The notes under the pieces are model-generated. The model saw nothing but the letters and a program-made list of their open reading frames with translations. It was not told the DNA's origin and ran no database searches. From Amanita rubescens (Eukaryota; Basidiomycota; Agaricomycetes; Agaricales; Amanitaceae): a stretch of DNA of 64,000 nt. This document shows, piece by piece, positions 23,580 through 35,193 of the stretch. Both the position numbers and the translations under genes were made by a program. The DNA lies in contig WION01000240.1 of the NCBI GenBank assembly GCA_015039365.1, positions 17,222 to 81,221 of the forward strand, written 5' to 3'. Every line of letters starts with the position of its first letter. Positions within the stretch are counted from its first letter, which is position 1.

Positions 23580-23741
23580 CATTGATAACGAACGAACGTC
23601 GCAAAACACAGGGCCTCCTATTCCGCCTAGTACAATGTACACGGGCATCTGAGGAGCGGAGATTAGCTGGGCGGGAGCAAACTGGAACGCGCATTACATC
23701 ACTTGCTTCCGCCCCCTTTTCACCATTCCAACGCCTATCAG

Positions 23742-25655
23742 ATGTCGTTTGACCTAAACCAAGATTTGTATATCCCTGGGTCTTTCCCTCTCGACACGCT
23801 CCGCGACATTCCTAGTGACCCTCCCCTCGCCACGTACGAGAACGAATCGTCTAGGCTTCAAGACATGGGTCAATCAACGATAGACCCTGCGAGACGGTCA
23901 CGTATGTCGCCCTTGTTTAACACTCTCATTCATCAGACCTGTTACACTCACAAAGGGGAAGGCGAGATTGACGAAGAGCAGACGAGAAACGTTACACCCG
24001 GTGAGAGGAACACAGTCTGCCTGCGTCATGTCTCATGTTCGCAAAGAGTACCACACTGACGATGGTCAGCGGTCGAGACATACTATGACACGTTGCTCAT
24101 TAGAGCAGTAGCGGAAACATCTACTGGGCGGGAGGTCACGGAGTCTGACCTCGACGACAACGAAAATCCTCCGCTTGACGCGCAGGACGGTCAGTTGAGG
24201 TTTCCTGAAGAAGATTTTGAAGCGGTGACTCGAGAAATTCGAGGTATCACTAATGCTGCAGGGAGAAGACTACGGGTGGCAACCGTTCCCATCGCAGCAA
24301 AGAGTGACCAGCAATCAAGCCATTATGACGAGATAATTGACCCCGACAGTGCGGGGACGAATGACGTACATGTCATCACAAACCAGATTTCAGTGCAAGA
24401 CAGGGGATTCGAGGACGAACCACAATCTCCTGACCATGAAGCAGTCTTGACGAATGCCGTTGTAGAAGACCGACTCTTGGCAGATTATTTGCACTCACGC
24501 TCCCAACCACATCATGAAACTGAAAGGAAGCGGTTCAGGCCACAGTCCGGTTTGCGTTTTGTCCGATTTGGATCCTTCTCGTTTGCTAAAAAGTTCTGAC
24601 TTTAGATTTTTCTGGTGGCACTGTCAAGCCTACTAGTGTGGCAATGGAAAAGACTCGCCAGTCAGTTCAAGGTCCAGAGAAGATTGGCCACACCGCGATG
24701 TTACTTCGTCAGGTACACTTGCGGAACCAAGCCGATTGCAAACAGAGGATGTCAGGACTGACTCGGACATGACTATGGGAGCAGAAAACGCTGGTGATTC
24801 AAGTCGAAGGTCGGGAATTGCCATTCAACATACTGATGGTTTGATCAAACACCGTCGCCACTTACTCTTCCATTGACTCCAATTTTCATTGTAGGTAGTC
24901 GGCCGAGACGATGGAGTTCAGATTCTGCTCCTCGATACTATGGTCGAGCTATATGCTCAGGCTATCTTGCAATTGGTGATGATGAAAATGTTTTCTCCGA
25001 CTCCAGCCACCCTGAAGTCGCTACGATATCCAGTCAAGCAAGTACATCTGACGATTTATCAACTATTAGTACCTCAGAAAGTAACATCGTGATACGGCCG
25101 CGACGACGTGTAAGTGATTCTCCCAGGACAGGTTTAATAATAATCTAAGTATTTCACCAGTCTCTTGTACGGGTCAGTCGCGAGGAACTAGCATTGAAGT
25201 TGCAAAATATCCAGGAAAAGACCCGCGATAACCGCTTAGCACCACCACTCCCTGAGGGCGAATCATCGCAGCTTTTACCTATCTCCCAAAGTTTGCCTTC
25301 AGCGTCCAAGCCTCGATGGTGGTCTCGCACTGATGCAAAAGTACCTCGGGCGGTAGTTCCTACAGCCCCCGCCGACCGAAGGGCGCGTGCAACTTCTGCA
25401 ATAGTTCGCTTCTCTGCCAGTCAGGATGATTTGCGAGTTGACTTCGAACCCGTGCGGCCGGATAACGAGGAGGTGATCAAGAAAGCTTCAGAGGATCCTG
25501 AGCCTGGCGGTAGAAATGAGACCTCGAAAGTTGCTCAACCTAAGAAGATGGGTCTTTGGGAAAGAATCAGGGGCATCATGTCAGGGGGAACTTCGAAGGG
25601 TGCATCAAGGGCAGAAAAGGTTCAGAAGGGGGAAATGGAAGATCCTAATGGGTAG
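23742..25655 (+). CDS. Unrecognised disordered protein
   Basis: Exons 23742-23901, 23962-24000, 24070 to about 24,576, about 24,637-24838, 24895-25109 and 25161-25655 give roughly 530 residues. The junction between the third and fourth exons is not settled: the downstream frame is fixed by the phase of the 24839-24894 intron and is open from an acceptor (CTACTAG) at 24,636, but no strong donor in the right phase is visible. The protein is acidic, Ser/Asp-rich and poor in hydrophobic runs, with a short basic stretch before the fifth intron (RPRRR) and a C-terminal segment KKMGLWERIRGIMSGG. I do not recognise a domain. It could be a regulatory or scaffold protein; nothing in the context helps. 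ATG 23742 is preferred over a frame start at 23703. Confidence 0.6.
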
Positions 25656-25991
25656 GCGAGACGGTGTGCAATCGAGTCATCCTACAATCAGTTATAGGAT
25701 TGCTTCACATAGAGGTTGAGTGACCGGCGCGAATAATAGATCAGAACCACCTGAAAAAGCTCTGGTAGGAATCAAATGTATCCTCGCAGCATGCCACGCC
25801 AAAGAAACCCTCCTTGAAACATCGGTGATCCTTGTCAATCACACAGCCGAGATGACTTCCAACAAGACGCCACGTGAATACCACCTACACTATCCAGTTT
25901 CTGTTTCTGAAGTGAATACGTATCTCGAGAGTTCGAGTCATCAGGTATACTAGTCCTCATAGTAGTCCATCATGTCCATTGTCATCATTAC
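25656..25991. other. Convergent intergenic gap
   Basis: About 335 bases separate the ends of two convergent genes. A plus-strand open frame (25720-25953) is present but has no recognisable content and no splice context. I see no other feature. Confidence 0.45.
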
Positions 25992-26551
25992 TCAAACAAC
26001 CCTCAGCATCGTATCGGCTGTTTGCAAGTTCGGCTGGTTCGGCGAGTACCTCACCTGTTTCCAATATAATCAATACCACAGTATGACATGCATCGGGAAT
26101 GACAGAAGAAGACATACGTCAAAGACACCGGCAAACACAACGTTGAGCTGGGCCTCGCCCATGGGAAAAAGGGGAGGAATCTGAACGGTGAAGTTCTGGT
26201 AGAATTCCCCACGCGGATCCTGCCGGTGTAGCAGCGGCAGGTAGGGCCCAGTATATAACAGGTGTTCGCCCACGGACTGGATAGGCGGCGCGCAAGGTCG
26301 GGCAATACAGGTCGAGATACCGATTGCAATGCCAATACTACTGGGTCCATCAATGATTTCCTGTGCAAAAAGTTCAATATTCTGACGGAGTCTCCGATAA
26401 CAAAGCAGAGCCTCACAACTAGTTCCACTTGAACCGTCAATGGTCGGCCCTGTTTGATATTTGTGTTAGCAGGCGGATATCCAATCGCGATGCTCTGAGC
26501 CACCGCGATCGCCGCGACAGTGGCGAAGAGGATGACACTCAGGAGCTTCAT
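25992..26551 (-). CDS. NIS1-like small secreted protein, copy A
   Basis: Three minus-strand exons (26551-26417, 26360-26118, 26054-25992) give 146 residues; introns are 56 and 63 bases, phase 0. A signal peptide is clear (MKLLSVILFATVAAIAVAQ). The mature part has the pattern of NIS1-type effectors: a YPPAN-type turn, LTVQV, a hydrophobic helix (IGIAIGIS) with two Cys, then YTGPYLP, FYQNFTVQIP and an ending TMLRVV in place of TLNVV. NIS1 homologues are conserved across Ascomycota and Basidiomycota and, where studied in plant pathogens, act on plant immune kinases; the family call here rests on pattern recognition, not a search. The last exon was recognised by analogy with copy B. It lies in a tandem set of three. 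Confidence 0.7.
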
Positions 26552-27427
26552 TGTCGTGACAAATCTGTAGAAACTTGAAGGATCTAACGCGGGGAACCTA
26601 CTTGGACGTGGCACAGAGCACTCATCATGACCTGGAGGTGAGTCCGAGGTTCTCAATGTCATTGGGCGTTAGAAACGTCACCATATCGTCGACAACCTAG
26701 CTGGTTACCGACTGGGGCCGGGGGGGGCGCAACTTGCAGCTAAACGCTGAAAGTTGATTCTCGACAAATCGAACCCGAGTTGTCATCAGGGCAGGGATAA
26801 GAATCATACCCCGCAACGAACGCCAAATAGAGAGCGATCGGATCAAACCCAAGGACTCATTACGGGCATCGGGACGTGATGCCTAATATCACTGTTTGCT
26901 TCCACTTCGTATGTGTCCTGGAACTTAATGGGTTTACTTGCATATCTGTCACAATAGGCCCAGGGCCTAGTCCTGCGCTTCCGGTCGGACTACAATTAGC
27001 ACAGCGTTGAACGCGTACGCACAGCCTCAGTATGTTCATGCCCCTAATCGAGACAATAAGGCACTAGTAATGATAGCGCCAATTTTTAGGGATTATGGTG
27101 AAAGCAGGAACCCATGGTCACGAACCTCGATTGCATTGAAGAAGCCAACGGACGTGAGATCTCTAGCGTTACCGAATAACAGGAAATTGTAATTGGAATT
27201 ATATATGACTTTACCTCGCAACGTGCAAGCTTCATATATCATAACTCCTTAAAACCTAGCCGGAATAGCCGACATGAATTCGAACAGTGGTGTTATATTG
27301 TTCAACGTGAGTGAGTACGTGACCAACAGTCCAGTTTCTGCAAGCGAGCGCGTATCAAGAATTGTCCTAAGGTATATACTATACGTGTGTCCATCAGATA
27401 TAGTCCAATCATGTCCATTTGTCGTCA
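26552..27427. other. Intergenic between NIS1-like copies A and B
   Basis: About 880 bases with no recognisable gene on either strand. It contains the promoter of copy A and the 3' flank of copy B. A GC-rich run (ggggccggggggggcg) sits near 26,714. Confidence 0.45.
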
Positions 27428-27971
27428 TTAAACAACGTTTAGCGTCTTACTAGTAGTCTCCCAGATCAGAGAATTGCTCGCCTGTTACCAATATATAATC
27501 AATATCACTGAACGGTCCCGTTAGAAGAAAACTTACCCCAATGAGTCCGGCCAACGCAACGTTGAGGTGTACTTTCCCTTTGGGGAGGCCGGAGGGAATA
27601 AAAACCGTAAAGTTCTGGTAGAATCCCCCACGCGGATCCTGCTTGTGCAACACCGGCTTGTAAGGCCCAACATACAGGTTTATCTCGCCCGAGGACACGT
27701 TAGCCGGCTGGCAAGCCGTGCCTGTACCACAAGGCTCGAGGCCGATTGCAAGGCCAACGATAATGGGACCTATGATACTATCCTGTGAAGGGTTCATCAA
27801 TGTTTTTTGGCAACAGCTTAGAGTGGGAAGACTCACGGGTTGGACCACCTGAACCGTCAAGTTTTGGACTGGGTGGATATACTTGTTGGCAGGCGGATAT
27901 CTAATGACGATGCCCTGTGCCGCGGCAAAAGCTGCAAGAGTGGAGAAGAGGATGACACTGAGGAGCTTCAT
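27428..27971 (-). CDS. NIS1-like small secreted protein, copy B
   Basis: Exons 27971-27837, 27782-27537 and 27481-27428 give 144 residues; introns are 54 and 54 bases, both phase 0 and at the same positions as in copy A. The signal peptide is MKLLSVILFSTLAAFAAAQ. The mature part is the best family match in the window: YPPAN, NLTVQV, a conserved Cys pair around CGTGTAC, YVGPYKP, FYQNFTVFIP, KVHLNVALAGLIG and the ending TLNVV. Extracellular location is expected. Reading without the second intron gives a plausible but wrong tail, so the short last exon needs care. Upstream, about 500 bases separate it from the broken copy C. Confidence 0.75.
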
Positions 27972-28473
27972 TGTTGCTGGTAAGAGTCCTGGGGGATGTA
28001 GAACTCAGGACGCAAGATCCGAGCTTTTATAGCGTAGGCGTCAGTCATTTGCTACAAGCGGGGATCGTTCGCCTCTGGTGTGAATGGTATGGACCACACC
28101 TCGTGAGTGGTAAGGATCTAGTAACATTGTGTGAGAATAACATTTCGGGTCTGGGCTGTGGGCAGAGGGTTCCGGGTCGGCCTCGTCTGGTTACGTAACT
28201 GACGGTCCTGTACTCTCTCGGGCTAAATTTCTATCCGAAATATAGCGACTTGATCATAGTGACAGCAGTAATCATGTCTCTGTGTTTGCAGACGCAGGAT
28301 CGCGATCAAGGCGGGTTGCCGTTCCAGGGTCACGACGACAGGATCTATGCCATGCGTGTTTTATCAAACGTGTCAATCCTTGTTGTCCACGCCTGAGACG
28401 ACTCCCAGTAGCCAACGTTCCAGTTTCTGCGGCAAATTGGATCAAAGTCCTAGTTGCATATGGTGCAACTCCA

Positions 28474-28796
28474 TCAGGAATCATCTATCACGTCTATCGT
28501 CGTCATTGTAGTACCTCCCGGCTTGTAGGGTCCAGCATACAGGTAAATATCGCCCACGGTCTCGTTAGCGGGCAGACAAGGTGAAGTTTTACTGCAATGC
28601 GCGATGCAGATTGCGAGGCCAACGATAATGGAACCTATGATGCTTGAGTTGAGCATTTGATGTAGTTTATGGTGGACCATCACCTGAACCGTCGAGTTCG
28701 GGTTCGGGTGGATGTATTTGTCCGTCCAATGACGATGCCCTGAGCCATCGCAATGGCAGTGAGAGCGGGGAAGAGGATGACATTCACGAGTTTCAT
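28474..28796 (-). pseudogene. NIS1-like gene, copy C, frameshifted and truncated
   Basis: The first 23 codons read as a normal start and signal peptide (MKLVNVILFPALTAIAMAQ, then GIVI). The following YPPAN segment is missing and the frame shifts; the rest of the family pattern (TVQV, SIIGSIIVGLAI, LYAGPYKP) continues in another frame. The part after LYAGPYKP, including the conserved YQNFTV block and the last exon, is gone. The first intron also appears shortened. Two independent lesions make this a pseudogene. Confidence 0.85.
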
Positions 28797-29296
28797 TGTT
28801 GCAACAAATCCTGGTGTCAAAGCTTCTATGCCACAAGCGTTTTAACCATATAGGACTGGTGTGAAGGTTCCACGATGCCGCTTCGCGAGCGAGTCGTAAG
28901 GATCTAGTAAGACATAGAACGAATATAGCTCGGTCTGAGCATAGAGCCTGAGTCCGGGATTCTTGTTGGGCCATCCCTTTGTCGGTCAGTGGTCATCGAC
29001 AACAAGCCGCAAGACCATTTGCGGTTAAGCGTTAAGCGTTGATATGTCGACAGCCGGGCCCGAGCCTTTGTTGGTGCTGGCATAAGGATGCATATGGAAC
29101 CCAGTTGTGGTGAATGCCGGCACCAAGACTGAGTGAAAGAGCGGGCGCTGGCTGGCGCTTCGATGTTCAAACGTCCGCTATTCAATGCGGCCTCGCGATT
29201 CCATGGGGTCAATCCGGTCCAGGTGGTGCGCTGGGAACAACATTGGCCTTGGTTACACGTGGGTCACACAGCATCGTTACCGTACATAATACACAT
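28797..29296. other. Intergenic between NIS1-like copy C and Hel2
   Basis: About 500 bases; no gene recognised. A short tandem 'gttaagcgttaagcgtt' is present near 29,022-29,040. The start of a plus-strand frame (29133) runs antisense into the Hel2 gene and is a shadow. Confidence 0.45.
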
Positions 29297-32020
29297 CTAC
29301 GCGGGGAATGACCCAAGCGTGAATAACGTCTGCTTCTGCTTCTGCTTCCCCTTCCCTTTCTTCCCCTTCCCTTGCCCACCTCCACCCCCTTGCATTGAAC
29401 CAGCTTCACCTCCCACATCCAAGGTCTCCGTCGCATTCAATCCCACAAAATCCGAGCTGATAACACTAACAGACTCCGAAGCCCCAGCTTGCCATGCCGC
29501 AACAGAAGGACCCGCCGAGACGCCCAATATATTTTTCAACGACGAATTTCCTCCCATTGACGGTTTTTGTCTTGGAACAGACGACGAAGGGAGTTCCGGA
29601 AACTGGGAGGAAGTCAGCTTAGGTATTCGTTGTGATTTCTTTGAAGAGTTTGAAGTTGATCGTTGAAGTGTAGGGACGACCTGTACTTTCGCTTCTGCAG
29701 GGCGTGGGGCACTGCCGGAGCTCATAACTGATCCTGTCCATGGTGTCATTCTCTGGCCTTGGGATGGTGGTCGGATGGCAGGGCCTGACGATGAGGCTGC
29801 TTGTAGCACTGGAAATCGTTCTAAAGCCGGGAATTGGTTTAATGAGGACGTAGACGCAGAGGGCGCAGAAGATGAGCTGGCTGCTTGAGCAACGCGTTCC
29901 CAGACGGCTCGCGATGATTTCTGGGAAGAACGCGATTTTGTCGAGTGTTTTGCGTTCAGGACTCGACCGGAAGCAATCCCCGCAAAGTTTCCACCAACAG
30001 CGGTAGGCAGCAATTCCGGGAATTGTCTACGTTGCTAAGATGAGGCATCAGTTATCTGTATCGTAAGCAGGAACTATGAGGTTACAAACTTCAATTGCAA
30101 AACCGTTCCAGGAAGCTAACAAATCCTCTTTTTTCTCTTCATCGTCAAGTAAATCTACAAACGCGTTGATTATGCTTGCTGTATGCTCTAAATTCCTATC
30201 CAAGATGTTCCATATTGTTGATATTAAATCGCGTGCACTTGACTCCGACGCACGATATCCGCGCATCGCAGCCTTGGCAGCGGGAACGGCTGTCGTTGGA
30301 TTCATTGCTAACGACTGCAAACGCGCGATTAAAGCCGAGTGGCGTCTACGTGATGATCAGACTCGATCATAGACGGAGAAATGGACACGTACTCCGCCAC
30401 AGCAGGATCAGTATCGTCCGTCGACGTTAAAATCGCCTCCAAGGTGCCTGGGCTTGAAGAAGGCGCTGGTTCACCAATAGGGATTCCATCGGCAGTCAAT
30501 CGCGCTCCAAACGCTTCCCTCCGCCTACTTTGTCCCGTAGGCTGTGGTCGTGATATAGTAGGTGCGGGTGGTGGTCGAGATGGAGGCGGTTCACTTTCTC
30601 TTTCTCGTTCATGATGATCTCTTCGTCCATGTCCATGACGACCCCCCGCGTCCTCGAACGCGAAATCTGCAACGACGCGACGCGCGTCTCTTCTATCTTT
30701 TGAACTCATGGCGCCACCGTGTTCCTCTACCATATGGGCTTTGAGATCTAAAACAGAGCCAAAAACGACGAATTTGCGTGCTAAACATTGGGATTGGGTG
30801 CATGGATAATGTACTTCGTTGAAGTGTTGTTCCTTGCAAATGATAAGAATAGACGTGGATATCTTCCATCTGGACTCACTAAGCTATCGTAGTCCCGGAA
30901 ACTACGACAAAAGTTTAAGTTAAATCTCTGGCTAGGACCCACAGAAAAACTTACTATTGATTTCGTATATCGTTCCTCTTGCAGACGAAGCACTCTTCAT
31001 GCCTCTCTCGACAATGCGTGTACAATTCATCATCGCCAAAGAAACACTCATGGCAAAACCCGCACATTGGATGAATTCCTCCCTCCACCTGATCTTTTGA
31101 TATGATTGCCCGATGCCTCTGATTCATAGAGGGTAGATGGACGGGAAGCACGTTGGTTGGGTACAACGCGTGTTCATGCGCGAATACTTTTTTGTTTCGT
31201 ATGCATAAGTCGCTGCGGCTCATGAGTATACATCACTTGATTGTTAAACATCAGGGCACACACCATATAAGCCTGCTATGAACCGCTCTTGTATGCAACT
31301 TTAGATCTCCCCATCCATTCCCAATATAATCACAATCGGGATCGGGGCAGTTAAACCGCAGCAAGACGAACGTCTCCTCCATCATCTCCTGCGTCTCAAA
31401 ATAGATAGAAAGCTTGACATCGCGATGATCCATGCTTTCTAAACCATACTCCGCGTATGGCTTTTCTGAAGAAGCAGTAAAAATAACGACTTGTTGCGGT
31501 TCCTATCGCCGGGCGTCAGTCCGACTCGATAAAGATGAAGTTTGAACACACACACCTTGCAAAACGCGCAATCCAACTTTTTGTACAATGCACGTAACCT
31601 CAACGCGCACACATGACACGTTCGGTGGTTACACGTCGAAACAGAGTAGTATTTGACCGGTTCGGCGCAAATCCAACATACGACCTCCACAGTATCTCTT
31701 CCATCTGTTCCAGTACCAGCTCCCGTGCTCGCCTCAGTTGGCGATGACGGCGATGTTCTTGCCTCGTCAGATTTTTGCTGTCCTTGAGCGCCGGGCGGGG
31801 CTTTCAATGCTTTGCCTTTCTCCTTGTCTCTTTGTTGACTTTGACCCTGAGCTGGAGCTGCTCCGCGGTTCTTCCCAGCCTTACCGCTTTTGCCCCCGCC
31901 CCTCTTTCCACCGCCAGAACCACCGGCGCCTACACTGCGCGCACCTGAGGCACTAGGGGCATTTTCCGAATCACCGGCGCGCGCACCGTTGGTTTGCGCA
32001 GTTGTGATCTTTGTGGCCAT
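29297..32020 (-). CDS. HEL2: E3 ubiquitin ligase Hel2/ZNF598 (ribosome collision sensor)
   Basis: Seven minus-strand exons: 32020-31556, 31502-31264, 31212-30955, 30901-30880, 30832-30393, 30345-30090, 30034-29297; 805 residues. Introns are 47-55 bases; the fourth exon is only 22 bases. Hel2/ZNF598 recognises collided ribosomes and ubiquitinates 40S proteins to start ribosome-associated quality control. The RING finger is at residues 115-154 (CWICAEPVKYYSVSTCNHRTC then CAFC), followed by the family block VIFTASSEKPY, and several C2H2/C2HC-type fingers (CPDPDCDYIG, CGFCHECF, CFVCKRNDIRNQ, CLARKFVVF). A Pro/Arg-rich middle, an all-helical segment near 490-560 and the Gln/Lys tail KGKKGKGKQKQKQTLFTLG complete it. 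The N-terminal 110 residues are Gly/Ser-rich. The architecture is complete. Confidence 0.93.
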
Positions 32021-32601
32021 TGTTTGAGTTCTTGAGTATCGTTGGTATAATATACGTTGTTCAGTTGACTATGCGCGCTCGAGGAAATGCAGTCGTGGAT
32101 GCTGAGCAAAACGTGTGATGCCCAACTTTAAATGTTCATCTAATCTAATCTCTGTTGACACAAACGTTCAATGTTTCACCAAACGACAACAACACAAGGC
32201 ACTCATGACCTGGTTCCACTGTCCGGGTAAAGCAAATCCATGCAGGAAACTAATCAAAGCGAGTCCCGAAGGATCGAAATGCACTATGATATATGTTAAC
32301 GTAGAGCGTCAGCGCGTCAGCAATCGATGAACCAGTTATTACATCTGAATCCCAACGCCCAGCTTTGCCTTAGGTTTCAACATCCCTCCACTCGAGAACT
32401 TCTTCCTTGTCTACATGAAAAAATGCCTGATTGTGCTCGCTGCCACCGCCTTTCCCCAGTAAACGATGGGTTTTGCCGCCAGTGACGCGGTTTTCATGAT
32501 CGTCGGACTCATCCAGTCTCTGGATCCATGGGCCATGGCCATGTTCATTCGTGAATGATGTATATTGTACCTAGTAGACAAACTGCAATGGGAAATAACA
32601 T
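32021..32601. other. Intergenic between Hel2 and the next minus-strand gene
   Basis: About 580 bases; promoter of Hel2 plus the 3' flank of the neighbouring gene. I recognise no gene. Its short open frames have random composition. Confidence 0.45.
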
Positions 32602-33517
32602 CTACTGTTCATTTGCCATCTTTGTCACCCAAAAATCAGCAGCATATTTTTGTAACTCCCCAACGTCAATGACAATATCACCTTCTTGGCCTGGCACTGG
32701 TTGTCGAAGGTAAACATCTACAAATTCAATGCGTAAGGGAGCCGTTACATCATACGATTCTGGATCTGCAGGGTTGTTTGCAAGGGCACAGTGGGTAATA
32801 TGGATACTTTGAATGCAAGCTGCTTCAAGTTGTGCTGGTGCATTTGCTTGTGCCCGTGTTCTCACTAGTACCTGTACTGCCTTCCACTTCTCGATGGTGA
32901 TTCTCCCACCTCTAGAATGATCAAACTTTGCAAGGATGACAATCTTGACGTCAAAGTGGGAGGCGGCAAACCACCACCTTGCTTTATGTCGTAGATCGTC
33001 CCAAGATTGGGTGTAGCCAGCCTCAATGACTACTGTTGGAAAGCCGTTAGTAGACATACGTCCACTTGGCCGTAGGCAAGAGTCTCCTTCCCCCCATGAC
33101 CTCACATTACCGGCATCATCATGGTTGGTAAATGTTCCAGACCCCACACTTTGGAGATGCCTTCGTGGTACACCCATTCCCCCAGTTATCTCACGAATTG
33201 ATTCACTTAGGTAAAGATGAAGTGCTTCGTGAACAACAGTGGGAATGGTGACAATGAGTCGTCCAGGATCAGCCGTGTAGAGTGATAACCGGAACCCCAA
33301 ACCCCTTTTCTCCCTTTCTGCGGAAATTTGGGTGAAACTCGCCAGAGAAACATTGTTTATGATGATGATATCACCCGTGTTGTTTCGGATCTGCTCTACC
33401 AGATCGGTGAACCCACTATATGGGAACTCTATAGGAAATTAGTCTAGATACCTCTATATAAAGATGATATGATTTACCTGGTGCGGAATTTGTTGTTGTC
33501 AATTGCGAAGCTGCCAT
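32602..33517 (-). CDS. Unrecognised basidiomycete protein, possible PD-(D/E)XK-like fold
   Basis: Two minus-strand exons (33517-33478 and 33428-32602, 49-base intron) give 288 residues. The start ATG lies in a short first exon found by matching phase; a longer open frame starting at 33300 would miss the N-terminus. The centre has a hydrophobic strand-Glu-strand pattern, FPTVVIEAGYTQSWDDLRHK, followed by IVILAKFD and ITIEKW. This resembles a large family of uncharacterised mushroom proteins with a nuclease-like core (strand-E-x-G, then a strand with Lys/Glu). Whether the active site is complete cannot be judged by eye. No partner domain is visible. The function is unknown. Confidence 0.65.
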
Positions 33518-33551
33518 TGACAAATCCGAGTCACTGATGTATCGTGGTGAG

Positions 33552-33660
33552 CCCAAAGCGGCGGCGAGAACAGTGTAACGGCGAGAACAGTGCGGTGGCG
33601 AGAACAGTGCGACGGCAAGAGCGGCAGCGAGAACAGTGCGGCGGCGAGAACAAAGTGCGA
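33552..33660 (-). repeat. Minisatellite around 'ggcgagaacagtgc'
   Basis: Five to six imperfect copies of a unit of about 17 bases built on gcGGCGAGAACAGTG. It starts about 35 bases upstream of the start codon of the preceding minus-strand gene, so it lies in that gene's promoter or 5' leader. Confidence 0.75.
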
Positions 33661-33719
33661 GATTCAAGTAACGCGTGACGCGTGATTCACGTAGGGCAAC
33701 TTACGCACTCGCAGATGCA

Positions 33720-34700
33720 TGTTTCCTCAACAAGTGTTAGTCGTCTTCATTCTCGTTCTGCGTTACAGAATGTTTCGGCGCGCGAAAAAGATAATACACT
33801 GGTTGCGATTGCTTCTTAATATAACCATGGCCACAATGTTGATGTTCACTAATACGCGATTCCTGCCAAGTGTTGAGGACAATTTTCGTTCCGATTGTTG
33901 AGCAATAGTAGGTAGACAGATTCAACCGTATAAGGGATTCTCAATGTCATCCTAACCTTGCCTCCGAACATTTTCTGGTAAAGGCCTCTCGACGCTTGAA
34001 ATCTGTCACTGGTTATAAGCATAGGGATTAAATTGAATGAACGAAGACTCACGGTGTGCGCGTCAGCCGCCCAACTCCGCTTTCTGGCTTCTTGCAAGCC
34101 CGATCTCCGGCGAAGATGCCTCTTTCCCCTCGACAGCCCCAGAGCGGCATGCCGCCGCGTACGCCAGCGTTTGCGGGAGGCCTTCTACGTCTTCGTGTTG
34201 ATTGTGCTACAAACAGGGATCAAAACGTTATTCTCATTCCTTAACGTCGAAACATCACTCACGGGCATAAGTAATATCAAACCATTCATTGCATTGAACC
34301 GACCCATTGCCATTCGCGAAAAACACCCACAACCCCTTCACGGACTCGATCGTGACATCCACAAAGAAAAAGAGGCTAGACGAACGTCAGCAGCACGACA
34401 ATGGGAAACCCATTGCCGTTATTGGCCAGTCTGCGAGGTCTGATTATCATGCCGTCGTTGTCGCATGGGCATTCGTGGCTCCGGTAGCATCAGGATGGCT
34501 CGAAAGCGTAACGTGTGCGGCTCGCCAGACGCGCATCCGTGATTGGAGAGGGCATGACGATAGGTATCCTTGTGACATGACGTTTGACGTGGATCCTGAT
34601 TGGAGGGCTACCCATGATTGTTCGAGTACCAGAGCAGGAGGAGGTGAAGTCGTGGTCGTTGCGATTGCTGCGGTTGCTCCACTACCGAGGTGGCTAAGGA
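33720..34700 (-). pseudogene. USP10/Ubp3-like deubiquitinase remnant A
   Basis: Read on the minus strand, blocks of the USP10 family appear in order but in different frames. They are a Cys-box region (RPRRLANNGNGFP, where the family has RPRGL-N-GNMCFAN), a VDVTIESVKG block, a degraded EEFLG-type block, an EVGKRN-like stretch, and FGGKVRMTLRIPY. The codons for Met-Cys of the Cys box are absent, so the catalytic cysteine is lost. Stop codons lie in every frame. Its left part also matches 47,230-47,730. Confidence 0.7.
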
Positions 34701-35193
34701 ATGAACGGTAGACGAGTCCGTTGCAACCTTTCCTTTCGCCCTAAACCTCTTCGTCAACTGCTCCTATGCCGTTGTCATCGACGGAACGTCAGACGGCGGT
34801 GGTAGTAACGACGGGTCCGCGTAGCCCACAAATTGTTTTTGGTTAGTTTTTTTAACATTCCTCGGAACGAAGTCGCCTTAAAGATGAGGATGTGAATGTG
34901 ATACGTTTCTGGAAATTACAGTGCATGTGGCCGCGGTGCCAGTAAGGGTCTCAGCTAGACCCTTTTTGACTAACTAGGTGTGATGGGGTGAAGGCTGGTG
35001 AAGATTGGGTTTGCCACTAACTGAAAATACTAATATGCGGCGGCGTTTTAACTTTTCACAGGTTTCGAATCTCGATCGGTTACGCTTTGCATCCGATCAC
35101 TTTCCAACCGGCACAGCTTTTTTGCCATTATGAACCAGAAAGCTTCACAAATGCGCGAGTTGGCAGGCTTTAGCATCTTCACTACTATCTACC

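Noticed and set aside
29133..29666. 177-codon plus-strand frame
   Set aside because: Antisense shadow of the last Hel2 exon; the minus strand carries a complete recognised gene.
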